From Suillus spraguei (taxonomy: Eukaryota; Basidiomycota; Agaricomycetes; Boletales; Suillaceae): a stretch of 64,000 nucleotides of DNA. The DNA lies in assembly GCA_016800925.1 (NCBI GenBank), contig JABCPU010000381.1:1-64000 (forward strand), read 5' to 3'. Positions 11,510 through 22,773 of the stretch are shown here, piece by piece; within the stretch, counting starts at the first letter, position 1, and each line of letters opens with the position of its first letter. The notes beneath the pieces are model-generated. The model was not told the DNA's origin. It ran no database searches and saw only the letters and a list, made by a program, of their open reading frames with translations. Both the position numbers and the translations under genes were made by a program.

Positions 11510-12032
11510 CGTGCATTGCCGTGAATGAACGATATAGACTAAGCAGAAGTTGCGTGGCTGTATCCAGCTCGTGTCCTTGAAACTGATTGCTGGCACATAA
11601 ATACAATGGATAAAAGTTAGACGCTATAGCAAGAGACACGAACCCAAGTACCACTCCACAATGAACTATCCTGGATGTGTCGCGCCTTCAAGAGAGTCGA
11701 TCAAGTCACAGAACCGTAATCAACTTCCACGAAGACAGAACGGGGACCAGCTCCCTCATATTAAGTCATCTAGACACCTTGCCGTATTTATGAAGCTAGG
11801 ATGCAATGTACTAATCTCCACAAATACAGGAAGAAATACCCACAACTTGAAGCTTGAAGGCGTACACAGGACCAAATAACCCCAAACCCTCTCGTTCGCT
11901 GGACCATCGTCATGATGGCGGTTACTAAATTAAACAACAGAACAGGCTTATCATGATATATGATAAATACAGAGTAGAATGTCTTTCCAGAAAGACTCAG
12001 ACTACATTTCCTCCTCCTCCTCCTCCTCCTCC

Positions 12033-12064
<32 letters not shown>

Positions 12065-12225
12065 GAGGGCCAACCTCCCAGTAAGATCAGCAGCATCAAC
12101 CGCATTCTGCCTGTCCCCTAGGTACCAGTTCGGCATTGCGAGAGCAAGTAAAATAGGTACAACGTTCATTACAGTGGCCACGATTACCATGAACATACCC
12201 CATGCGTTCCTGACTGCGCCCAACG
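11510..12225 (-). pseudogene. S1: siderophore-transporter (MFS) C-terminal fragment block
   Basis: This block matches 54045-55000. On the minus strand (about 12223-12002) it encodes 'VIVATVMNVVPILLALAMPN' followed by 'WYLGDRQNAVDAADLTG', which I recognise as the last transmembrane helix and tail of fungal siderophore-iron MFS transporters. The tail ends in a poly-Glu run encoded by a (TCC)n tract. The rest of the transporter is absent. Compared with S2 (54.5-54.9 kb), a ~277-bp stretch is missing between two CCATGA motifs, so S1 is the more reduced copy. On its right it abuts HET fragment A2. Confidence 0.7.
12010..12058. repeat. (TCC)n microsatellite
   Basis: An almost perfect CTC/TCC trinucleotide run of about 49 bp. 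Read on the minus strand it encodes the poly-Glu tail of transporter fragment S1. The homologous tract in S2 (54487-54549) differs in length. Confidence 0.95.
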
Positions 12226-12967
12226 TGCGCTTGGGCGGCTCTTACAGGAAATCGTTGCTCAATCAGGCGACATAAGTGTTCTCGACTGGATCGGACAACC
12301 TTCCGAGTTCAACAGCTGTCTTCCAGCTCATATCACCTCTTACACCACCCCTTCACGCACCCTTCCACCTTTGTCTGAAGATGATATTCACACACAAGTC
12401 TCTTCATTGCGCGAATCCGTGTCTACAGCTCTAGCATTGAAAATGTATGACCAGCTTGAACAGCTGATGGCTCCTCGATTCGCAAGTCAGACGGAAGAGC
12501 GGTCCAATCAAGGAGCATATAATCAAGGCAGACGGCCTTCACGATCTCTTCATCACCACTGCAGAGACCATAGTTCAGTTTCGCGGGCAAAGCCCATTCA
12601 GCAGGCATTCTTACTCGTCCGTCCATGGGATCGGTATCTCCTCGGAGTGCCTGACTTTGCGGAACAGCCTGACTTCACAGATGATACGGAGAGCACAGGA
12701 GATTGGAGTGAGACCGGGTCCCCGGTTGACGAGTCACAACCGTATGATTTGAGCATGTTTTCCGGCGGCTCGCCTGTTGAAGAGGATCCTGTCTCTCGAG
12801 CGTTGCGGTTGATGGTTCGCCTCGGACAGCCTTTCGACGCATTTTTACTAGCGCAGCAGCGTGTCAGAGAATACAAGAGGATCGCGTCGGACTATAACAT
12901 TGTTGCACAGGTCAAAGACATTACTTCCGTTGATGACATGGACATTCGTACCATAGAAATACTCTAG
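12226..12967 (+). pseudogene. A2: HET-gene 3' fragment
   Basis: Homology to the A family begins abruptly at about 12226 ('AACGTGCGCTTGGGC'), inside the region after the HET domain, and continues to the family stop. The catalytic-like HET core is absent. An internal deletion near 12485 removes the 'NCRLHLPCISF' segment and shifts frame for about 37 codons before the frame is restored ('SRAKPIQQAFLLVRP' onward). The 3' end encodes the usual '...VDDMDIRTIEIL' with TAG. It is the remnant of a complete unit after the transporter-fragment junction formed. Confidence 0.8.
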
Positions 12968-13547
12968 CTGTATTTAAAGGTCAGGGTATCTTGTTTGCGC
13001 TTGTATTGTTACCATATGCCCTTCAAAGCAGACATCGGAGACATCCATTGGGCACTACAGTCTGCATCAGCTAGTGTCATCTCGCACCAAATTGCTGTAC
13101 TGTGTGTCACTAGTCAGCCCCAGTAAGAACTGGTTGTGCTCGGAACAGCTGGGGTGTGCCAGAATATGATGATTATCGTGGTGGCTGAGGAAAAAAGCAT
13201 CGATTAGCACATTATTTTCGATATGAAATGGTGGAAATAGCATATTTACAATAAGCAAAGCCTCTGATGGGCTGCCTTATGTTTTTCTCCGCACGAGCAC
13301 ATGAAAATCACTGGCGCATATTTTAAAGCCACGGTGGTACTCAAAGTGACTTTTGAAACTCGCTTAATATGTCACATGTGCAAAACACGTACAGAGTGCA
13401 CGTGACCGAATAATGACCACAGTCGATCATTGACATTCGATTCTTCGATCAATTGCATACTGCTGAATCTAGCGTTAACTTTTAAGTACTACGTGCTAGT
13501 ACAACTAACCACCAAGTGCTTCCAAAGTCTACACCGCTTGACTTACA
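12968..13547. other. A-to-B intergenic spacer (unit 1)
   Basis: About 580 bp, repeated with small indels after every A copy that keeps its 3' end (22354-22941, 29253-30672 with a transposon inside, 40758-41330, 55781-56359). No gene was seen. The last 200 bp hold the likely B promoter, including a CACATGTG and a CACGTG motif at 13373-13404. Confidence 0.6.
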
Positions 13548-16500
13548 ATGACTTTTGGCGAGGTTGTTCACTACGTGACCCAGCCCACAGGCTGGCCTGA
13601 ACCAGTGCGCGGTATTGCTTCCTTGTTGTCGCCGTTCCACTGTCCCGACAGCCCCAATAACGACTCGGAGCATCTTCCCAGTGCGTTGTCCTCGACATTT
13701 TTACAGTCACTCGTTCCCCATCAAGCACTTGCATCAGATTCATACACTGCAAAGGATTTCCAGGTCTTGATTCAGTCAACAGCCGCAGGACTAAGCGCAC
13801 TTGCTGAGCTTCCTCACTACGGTGGCGAGAGATCTACTGTTCCCCATTGGTCTCAGCTCTTCCATTCACTGTCAAATACGTTGTCCCCAGATGTTATGAT
13901 TCTGTAAGTGACATGCTCGTCAAGCATTGAACCAAGAACCAAATATCATTACAGCGAAGATGCATCGTTCATCATGCCACGAGCTCAGAACGTGGCGAGT
14001 CAGCCGCTAAATCTCATTGACGGACGTGCCACTCTTCTTGCTGCACATGCCATCTTTTCTGCGCCTAGGACCCATTCTGACACATCCAGGACCAGCTCGC
14101 GAAACGAGAAGGACGAGGATGAATCGATGCATTCCGCAGATTCAGACTCGAGCGATGGTTCTGTTGAGTCACTCGACCTGCCCTTGCAAGCGCACATGCT
14201 TTCGGGTCGAGGCAGACGCCTTTCTGCTGTGGTCCCAGTTTTACTAGTCGCCGACTCCCATAATATCGTTCCTCTAATGTGCAGCACTCTTTATCAGAGA
14301 CGTGTGTGGGGGATCCGTCAGCCTGTTGTCGGCCTGTGCTGTTCCAGCACAGGTACGATTGCCACGGCCATTTTCGGGTGGCTCGACCCCGATCAGTCAG
14401 AGGAAGGTCACATGGCAAGTTCAAAATCACTGCATATTTTTCCACGTTGACCTTCCTGTAGCCTGCAGCGCACCTCGCTTTAGCGGCAGATATCGGCTTA
14501 GATTCCCGGATGGGGGTGTTTGATTTCACTGACACCTGTTCTGCTATCAACCTTGCCCAATTTATTTTGGGGTTGCGGACTCATTTCGAAGATATCAAGG
14601 GTTCGATGTCGATAGAAGCAGTCGATTCCCTGACTCCGTTGCACTGGAGATCCGATTTACCCGACTTTGAAACTCAGTCTGGAGGACCATTGGATGAACG
14701 GGTGGCGTTCTGGACCCACCAGGTACACGTGGAGACGAGTTCTAGGTACGACATTTTATTTTTACTTGTAAGTCAGAATGTTAATGCCCATTTAGCGAGG
14801 CATCATCCTCATCTAGTCCTGATACTCCTCCCCTGCTCTCGGATACTGCGCTTGTATCATACGAAACAATGAGTTCTCCCTTGCTTGCGACGATCGTCGA
14901 GGATGAACAAGTCCATGGCGCAAACATCCGGTCAATAATTTGATCTATGTCACGCTTATCAACACAAAACTAACTCGAAGCTTTAGGGTGCCCCAAGACA
15001 CCCGCGCGATAAACGTAAAAGGACGGTAAGTTTGCATCAGTTACTCTATTCATGATCTTATTTTACCTGCTGAGGAAGAGGGCCGCAAACATCGTCCTCG
15101 AAGAGATCATCAAAACGGACCAGTCCAGGGCCACGATCGTTATCTGAGTTCAGGACATCGACCTCATCGCGTGCACCCAGCCCATACCCAAATTCGCAGT
15201 ATGGAACCTGTTTCTTGGCTGACTACCGTTCAATGATCGTTTCTCGCGTCCAGATTCGCCGCTCTGTCTGATACCGGCCTCGATGACAGTATGACATTAT
15301 CCAACTGGCTGTTTGAACGCAATGCATTCACCGTCGGTCGGATCCCAGTACGGTCTGAAGAACTAGCGAAGAAGACCGGAATTAATACAATGGTAGAGTT
15401 GTATGATCACATGACAGCGTTTACCTGGTCGGACGGTATTAAAACCATAGTGAGTCTGTAGGATCACTTTTGGTACTAATTCTCATGACATCGCGGGCAG
15501 CTATCGAATGTCAAGGTAGATCGCTTTGTGTCGGGAATGAGAACAGATCTATGCACCATGAACGGCGGTCCTAATTGCCAGTCCACCCCAAATGATGTTC
15601 CGTCGTTGGAGGATGTCGAGTTTATTTCGTCCAAGTTTTCAGTTCTATTGCATGCTGTCACCAATGCTCGCCAGTGTGATGATATTGCAAAGTTGCAGGG
15701 CGCCAACGAAGCCGATCGGCGTCATGAATGGGATGCCCTGCTTCTCAACTTCTTCCAGCCCGCTCCCTCGCAATGGGATGTGTTGTGCGTGATTCATATG
15801 CCAGGCGATCCACATTCTAATTATTCGTCTAGGCTGGAGCGACAGCTAAACTTGGCTCGTAATCCCGCTGCAGATGACACTTCCTTTGCATCACGAGCCA
15901 TCAAGGTCACTGAGGAATACCAGGACTTCTGCATTGAACAAAGGCGGTGTGTTCCTTTGACAAGAGAGACCGCTGGCAGTTGGGAGCAGGCCGCAGCTGC
16001 GGAAAATCAAGCAATGCAATTTTCTTATGATATTATGCATCGCCTCTTGATGGGCAATTTTGCTGAAGTGATTGCAGATCACTCCTCCAAGGATCCAGTG
16101 ACTGGAAAATGTGACGCCATCCTTGTCGTTCCATGTTCTGGCGTTGCTACTATGACGCTCCAGCGCATATCTAGTGTCGAGGAGAAAGACACGTTCCTGA
16201 AATCTTTCATGCTAGTCCAGGGCCCAAAGCCGGACAAGCCGGACACAAGCACGGGGGAAACTCCACACCAGATCGAAACGCCCGACGGTCACCCTCGAAA
16301 AACAACATCCAGCAGGTCCCTTCAGGTCCCTTCCTCTTCTCGCGTATCGGAATCCAGGAAACTCAATCGAAATCAGTTGCACAACCCATTCCTCCACCAT
16401 CCTGATCGCCATCAAGTGACGCAGACACAAGAAGCCATACCTTCCAGGGATGCGCCCTGCGACGAACCTAGTCAACAAAACCTACTACTTCCAGTCTTGT

Positions 16501-17021
16501 TGGCTGAGTACAAAAAGAAGGACGAGTCCGCAATTTCAACTTCCATGAACCAAATGAAAACGTATTTGGTTTCAGCGGTCACCTTCCTTTCCAAACTTGG
16601 AATCGTAGACAAGCCTGTCTTCGGACTAATTGTTAACGGCACACTTGGTGCAGTCACAATGGCATGGATGAGAAATAAGGTATGTGCTCTCTTCGTTCAC
16701 CATTTTCGAAGGAATTCACCAGTAATGTAGCAAATCTATGTCATGGAACGCAACATTAGATACTACGACATCAGAGACCCTTTTCAAGCACTGCAATTTG
16801 TATCCATTCTACCGCGCCTCGCGCGTCATGGTCTTGACCTCTGCCGTTTGTTGGAGAAGCAGCTTGCGATTATTGATGTGAAAGAACTTCAGTCTAGGCC
16901 GTGGTCGAAGTTAGCCCAACGACAGGAAGATAAGAGATTGGCAGCAGCTCAACAGACACGGTCAGAGGAAGCGGTCGCACAGGATCGTGGATCAGATGGT
17001 GCAGAGCCTGAGAGGATATAG
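13548..17021 (+). CDS. B1: large uncharacterised protein, least damaged copy
   Basis: A multi-exon gene. Exon 1 is 13548-13903 (MTFGEVVHYVTQPTGWPEP). Exon 2 is 13955-14414 and includes an acidic Ser/Glu/Asp stretch. Exon 3 is 14462-14745, and exons 4-5 follow at 14796-14930 and 14987-15025. Later exons encode 'IDLIACTQPIPKFAVWN', 'LSNWLFERNAFTVGRIPV' and, from 15501, a long frame with 'GKCDAILVVPCSG' and 'LLPVLLAEYKKKDESA'. After intron 16680-16730 the last exon ends at 17021 with an Arg/Gln/Glu-rich tail. I recall this as a widespread basidiomycete hypothetical family. D in GKCDAI plus E-x-K in AEYKK suggests a PD-(D/E)XK nuclease-like fold, which is inference. One in-frame TGA (15145-15147) interrupts the model, so B1 may be a recent pseudogene. 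B follows A in every unit. Confidence 0.65.
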
Positions 17022-17224
17022 AAATTGGAATATGTGCGGCACAACATGTAGAAATGTCATAGCATTGTTTTTTTGTACCTATCACAACAACATTGTACCA
17101 GTATTGTATTTTTGTTCGCACTTGGAATATCACTTGGCTGGTTCAAGTACTGGTCAGCGCTCATACTAGTAGTCAAGTTACATAAAGCCAAAATCAAAGC
17201 TTCCCAAGTTCCCACCCTCCATGG

Positions 17225-18145
17225 ATGTCAGCAGACTCTGCCAGTGCACTTTCTCCGCCTTTAAGTCATCCAACCGACTGTGGACACCAGTACTATCTTC
17301 GAGATGCGCACATCCCGCTTTTCTCTTATAACACAGAACTTCGACGCCTTGTCCTGTCGCACGAGCCAACCTACTCCTTGGTGGTATGTATCCTCGAGGA
17401 ATCCAAACGTCCTGACATTATCTTTCTCCAAGAAGTCACATGTGACGTCCGCACCTCTATCCTGGCCAATCTGAAAGTTCGCGAAGCATTCCTGGTGACG
17501 GACGCCGAGGACCAAACGTCGTTCGAGTGAGTACCCTTTGCGAATATGACGTTGCTGTCTAGCAAGCTCTTTGCCTTCGACTTGGAGTTGCAGAGGGAGG
17601 AGGATGGAGTCGAGAGAGGGGAGAAGTTCATGCTTGGTCCCGTTTCCCGCGTCAAACTCCCCAGCAAGTATCGGAGGTGTGCGCTTTCCGTGGACATTAT
17701 CACCCCATCCACCCCAACCACAACCTGTCGTCTCGCCAACGTTCATCTCGATTCTCTTGGGGACACAGACCCTTACCGTACCGAGCAGATGGAGATCCTT
17801 ACCAACCTCCTGCGCGAGCCTGGATGCGGTGGTGGACTGATCGTGGGAGACTTCAACGCCATCAGCCCCAAGGATCATACTTTCCTCGACAAGAACGGAC
17901 TGGTAGGTGCGTGAATCGCGTTGCATGGAAATAAAGGGCTTGACGGAGCTACGTGGGGAGTGGGGTTAGAACGACATGATGGACTGGGACCTGGAAGGTT
18001 GGACAAGGTTGCAATGTCGGGCGTAGACGCGAATGACATGGAGATTCTGCGCCCTTGTCTGACCAAGGTGCCCAAGCCCGGCGAGGATTCCGACTATATC
18101 CCTTGTAGTGACCATTACGAGCTGAGACTTAGCTTTACTGTCTGA
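17225..18145 (+). pseudogene. C1: EEP-family phosphodiesterase (TDP2-like), two stop codons
   Basis: One reading frame runs from 17225 to 18145 with two internal TGA codons (17528-17530, 17912-17914). It carries the endonuclease/exonuclease/phosphatase motifs in order: 'PDIIFLQEV' (metal-binding Glu), 'LANVHLDSLG', 'GLIVGDFNAI' and 'IPCSDHYELRLSF'. This order fits tyrosyl-DNA phosphodiesterase 2-like fungal proteins, which hydrolyse phosphodiester or phosphotyrosyl bonds at DNA ends. The second stop lies where related copies have Trp (TGG to TGA). It lies about 200 bp after B1 in the same direction. The true start upstream of the EEP core is uncertain because the N-terminus varies among copies. 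Confidence 0.75.
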
Positions 18146-19060
18146 GTACTATCGAGTACGTTTGGACTGGCACCCTCGACGACCATTTAAGAATAGGAAG
18201 TGGGCCCTAACGCAGCGACCCAGAGCACCCTGCCATGCTCACACGTACAACTACCTCTCACCGCCATTGCTTGGCCACTTCTCGCCGTCGCTGGTACCGC
18301 CTTGACAACAGGAACAATATCAAGTCCTTGTGTTACCGTTCGTGAATGGTGCGCTTGTCTTGTGGGCTGGCTTTTCTGCGTGCCCATACAGACCACACTC
18401 GGTCAACCATAGCTTTAGGGGTGATTTGATCGAGCGACTGATAGGTTGGACCATGACGGTGAGAGCGTTTCTTTTACTTGCCTCGGCATCCATAATACCG
18501 TTAGATCATGGTTCCTGATACCTGCCCGCCTCGTACTTATCTGTGTGCGCGGTGTTCTTTGGTAAGACTAGTGCTTGTTCAATCAACATTTCACATAATG
18601 GGGATATTATTTGACAGCCGTCACCGGTGAAGATACAGAGAGCTTGTGGTCATCACGAGTTCCGAATAGCTCAGGCCGAGAGCTGAAATAGAATTCTTAG
18701 CAGACAGGAATATGGCAGCACTGCCAGTAATGGAATTTTGATACAGAAAATTGTAAGGTGACTTCCTTTTATACTTGCTGGTGGCGACTGTCGCTGGCAC
18801 GGCCGACAAGAATAGTGACAGAGTTGCTCGGCCCAGATTGTCCAAACTAACACTTTGACAGAAACACGTTTTCCACTTCGACCGTACTCAACGCTTCTGC
18901 CGGAATGGAGGGCAACCGCAGAACATGTAGATGTAAGTAAGCTCAGCTGCAGCCTAAATTTTACCGCCCATCTGTCAATCAGAACTAAATTATACATCGC
19001 ATTTGGTTTAGCAATAAGCAGCTCAGCTGACAGTCTTTCATGTTGAAGTTATATTGTTAT
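18146..19060 (+). repeat. Block D1: conserved spacer with splice-like sites
   Basis: Present after C in units 1, 3, 4 and 5. The 5' half can encode a hydrophobic segment ('VLWAGF', 'AFLLLASASII'). It contains intron-like signals in several copies: GTAAGACTAGT...GACAG near 18560-18618 and GTAAGTAAGC...CAATCAG near 18934-18982. I do not recognise a protein, and no copy gives a continuous reading frame. It may be a decayed membrane-protein gene or a non-coding transcript. Confidence 0.5.
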
Positions 19061-20176
19061 GTCTTAGAAAAGACGGGTTGTTTCAAATGTTTAGCCATGG
19101 AGAATTTAGTTTATGAAATTACGGGCAATGCACTTATTCAAAACCTGGCGCGATCACAATCGTATGAATGAGCTTGAAACGATTCTCTAGCATGATGCAC
19201 TGAACGACTCGAGAACTGGTGGCTACGAGTAGCTTTGTCGTACTATTGTTGAAACAGGGCCGTAGACAGAATGTGTTGTTCACGCGATAAGATCCTTAGG
19301 CGCATTAAGCAGACCATCTATCGTGGCGTCCCCATTTAGTGTGCACTAATTGTCATTCACGAAGGAAACGGCGCATGGCAATGCGCGAGAATAATCATGA
19401 GCCACTGAAATCGATCATGCGGCGCCTGGTACACGATATCCGGGATGAGAGCTTTGGTAAAAGAACTGGTGTCGATATCACTTGGTTTCTCGGTAGTCCA
19501 TGTATGGGGACTATTGATTCCAATCCCAGATGACTCATTAGGATCTGCAGGGAGGGCTCGCCGGAGGTTAGCGACCAAGTTGCACTAGTACTTGTGTGGT
19601 GAAGGATTCTAATCATGATGGTCTTGGGAGGAAATTGTTGAATGAGCTAAAACCACATTGACCGGGAGTGGGCGAAGCTCAAAGTAGAGCTGAATCATAA
19701 GCAGAGCGCTGGAAGGAAAGTGTTACTCTGTAATAGAATTTGTGAAGAATTTGGGAGTCGCCAGGATGAAAGGGTGATATTACAGGAAGCTAAGTGCATG
19801 CGTTCGAAAAGTGATGTGGTGACGTACTGGAGTAGCTCCTCGATACGACAAACAACGATATTCATGATGTCATGTAGGAAAGATTCGAGCACTGGGAAGT
19901 ACTACCGACAGCTCGCTTGATGGGATAGGATACATTCTGGAAACTTTCAAGATAAAACTTGGACGCATGTATGACATTGATTAAGTGCTTTCTTGCCGTA
20001 ACAGGGTAGAGGGTTCGTGCCTGGGCGTCTAAGAAAACGAGGCAGGTAGGGCCTAGATGCAATGAAGCAGCATAAAACGCACAATACACGTACCTCTGCA
20101 ATCTAGAGCAAGACACGCACCACAATCCCTTCAAAGTCCACCTTGACCGCGCCCAACGCCGTCAGCCTGCAGTAAA
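19061..20176. repeat. Block E1: conserved leader upstream of gene A
   Basis: A spacer recurring before A copies (related sequence at 25873-26305, 36500-37656 and 46761-47795). No credible gene. It ends with a conserved stretch just before each gene A start ('CACAATCCCTCCAAAG' or variants, then 'AGTAAAATG' or 'AATAAAATG'), which is probably the A promoter and 5' untranslated region. Confidence 0.5.
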
Positions 20177-22353
20177 ATGTCGAAGTTTATTTCAACCACT
20201 ACGCCCCTGCGAGAGCTCAAAGATCATGAAAACTGAGGACGGCAAATACATACTTGGTGGAGGTTACGATAACATGATCTCGGAGTGGGCAGTACCCAAT
20301 GAAATTAATTCAAAGGCACGTCTTCGTCCTTGACTTATATACCACAAATTGAACATGTTTCATACAGATCTTCATGGTCTTTGTAAATCGCAGTAAGGCA
20401 AAGTTAGATAAAATGCTATGGGAGGATGCGCTCCTGTACGCGCAAAAGGTGTGATGACTTCCATGTCTTCGAAGCCCATGTTGATTTCCGTGATGCATAG
20501 GTCATTAAACTTGATCATTTGTCTTATATTGGATACCAGTTGACACATGCAGCGCTGCGTGGCTTGCAACGTTATGACGAAGCTATCGATGCCTTCACAA
20601 TCATGTTGTCCAAGTTGGACCATGCCCCCGAAGCGCACATACGAGGTAAGCTATGGAACACTTCTGCACTGTGTTGAAATGCCCATCTCGTTTTGCAGAT
20701 CTGCGTCAGCAATATATCCATCCATCTCAAGCAGAAGACGCTATCCAAAGAGCCGTTTGGACGGAACTCGAATATGCCCCGCTACGTCTATTTAATACCT
20801 CCACGGGTCTTTTGTGTGATCTAGCAGCACAAATAAATGGCCTTAGAAGGAGTGCGGAGTACAAGGAGCTTTTGTCATCCACAACAAAGCCCTCAGACCT
20901 CCAAACGGGGCTCATCACAGACGTAGTGGCGACATACTTCCACTGCGTCCTACTATCACACAGGTGGGAAGAAACGCAGGCGGTGCTGCACGATATCCAA
21001 GATAAAGTCGTGCACGAGTTGGACGGACTTGGTGGCATTGCGAAACTGCAGTCGTTCTGCAAAGTCGCTCGTGATGCTGGGTATCGATGGGCATGGATGG
21101 ACACATGCTGCATGGACAAGAGGAGCAACACAGAGGTTCAAGAATCAGTTAACTCCATGTTCGTCTGGTACCGCCACTCAGCACTTACCATTGTCTACCT
21201 ATCCGATGTGCCTCCTTCATCCGAGCCCGGTGCACTGGCGAGGAGTGTTTGGAATGAGCGACGATGGACATTTCAAGAATTCGTCGCTCCCAAAGTTGTC
21301 ATCTTTTATCAAAAGGATTGGTCGTTATATCTCGGCGATCGCTCTCCCAACCACAAAGAGTCGCCTGCCATCATGAAGGAGTTGGAGGATGCGACGGGCA
21401 TATATGCGCAGGCCCTGGTGAACTTTCGTCCAGGTATGACTGGCGCCCGAGAGAGGCTGCAATGGGCATCGAAGCGGGTCACCACTGTGCAGGAAGACGT
21501 CGCGTACTCATTGTTTGGCATATTTGGCATCACCCTACCTGTCATTTATGGCGAGAAGAAGCAGAATGCGCTCGGGCGGCTCCTGCAGGAGATCGTGACT
21601 CGGTCGGGCGATATAACTGTCCTTGACTGGATCGGACAACCTTCAGAGTTCAATAGCTGTCTTCCGGCCCATATCACCTCTTACACCACCCCTCCCTCCA
21701 CCCTTCCATCTTTGTCTGAAGATGATATTCACACACAAGTTTCTTCGTTGCGACAATCCGTGTCTACAGCTCTAGCATTGAAATTGTATGACCAGCTTGA
21801 ACAGCTGATGGCTCCTCGGTTCGCAAACTGCAGACTCCATCTGCCTTGCATTTCGTTCCGTGTCACGGAAGTCAGACGGAAGAGCGGTCCAACCAAGGAG
21901 TATAGAATAAAGGCAGACGGACTTCATGATCTCTTCATCACCACTGCAGAGAGCCTAGTTCAGTTCTCGCGGGCAAAGCCCATTCAGCAGACATTCTTAC
22001 TTGTCCGTCCATGGGATCGAGATCTTCTTGGGGTGCCTAACTTTGCAGAGCAGCCTGACTTCACAGATGATACGGAGAGCACAGGAGATTGGAGTGAGGC
22101 AGGGTTCCCGGTTGACGACTCCCAACCGTATGATTTAAGCAGGTTTCCTGGCAGCTCGCCTGTTGAAGAGGAACCCGTCTCTCGAGCGTTGCGGTTGATG
22201 GTTCGCCTCGGACAGCCTTTCGACGCATTTTTACTAGCGCAGCAGCGTGTCAGAGAATACAAGAGGATCGCTTCGGACTATAACATTATTGCACAAGTCA
22301 AAGACATTACTTCCGTTGATGACATGGTCATTCGTACCGTAGAAATACTCTAG
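20177..22353 (+). CDS. A3: TPR-HET protein with the WD40 propeller deleted
   Basis: The family ATG is at 20177, but after about 17 codons the sequence jumps to the seventh WD40 blade ('MISEWAVPNE', about 20277), removing roughly 800 bp and shifting frame. Downstream exons are open: 'AKLDKMLWEDALLYAQK' (to 20448), a TPR-like exon 20501-20645 ('ALRGLQRYDEAIDAF'), then 20699-22353 with the whole HET domain (LLSHRWE, WAWMDTCCMDK, VWYRHSALT) and C-terminal domain. This is one of the two best-preserved HET frames here; an ORF from ATG 20653 gives 566 residues by reading through the intron. Two motif substitutions are unusual: TCCMDK for TCCIDK, and WNERRWTFQEF, with Arg replacing the conserved Gly of GWTFQE. 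Activity is therefore uncertain. Confidence 0.8.
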
Positions 22354-22773
22354 CTGTATTTTAAGGTCAGGGTATCTGTTTGCGCTTGTACTGTTACCAT
22401 ATAGATGCATGCATAGACACCACATGCCCTTCAAAGCAGACATTGGAGACATTCATTGGGCACTACATTCTGCATGAGCTAGTGTCATCTCGCACCAAAT
22501 TGCTGTACTGTTTGTCACTAGTCAGCCCCAGTAAGAACTGGTTGTGCTCGAAACATCTGGAGTGTGCCAGAATATAATGATTATCGTAGTGGCTGAGGAA
22601 AAAAGCATTGATTAGCACATTATTTTCGATATGAAATGGTGGAAATAGCATATTCACAATAAGATGGGGCAAAGCCTCTGATGCGTGCCTTATATGTTTT
22701 TCTCCGCACGAGCATATGAAAATTAAAGCCAGTGGCGTGGTACTCAAAGTGTTGAAACTCACTTAATTTGTCA

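Noticed and set aside
14000..14287. Minus-strand 95-residue frame recurring in all gene B copies
   Set aside because: It lies antisense to exon 2 of B and is repeated only because B is repeated; no start context or family resemblance.
16212..16478. Minus-strand frames opposite the long B exon in several units
   Set aside because: Shadow frames of the Ser/Pro-rich coding strand. Length and sequence vary with B indels.
19339..19533. Small plus-strand frame with CTNCHSRRKR-like sequence, repeated near 36.7 and 46.9 kb
   Set aside because: The frame is interrupted or altered in the other copies and falls within non-coding block E; no known zinc-binding family recognised.
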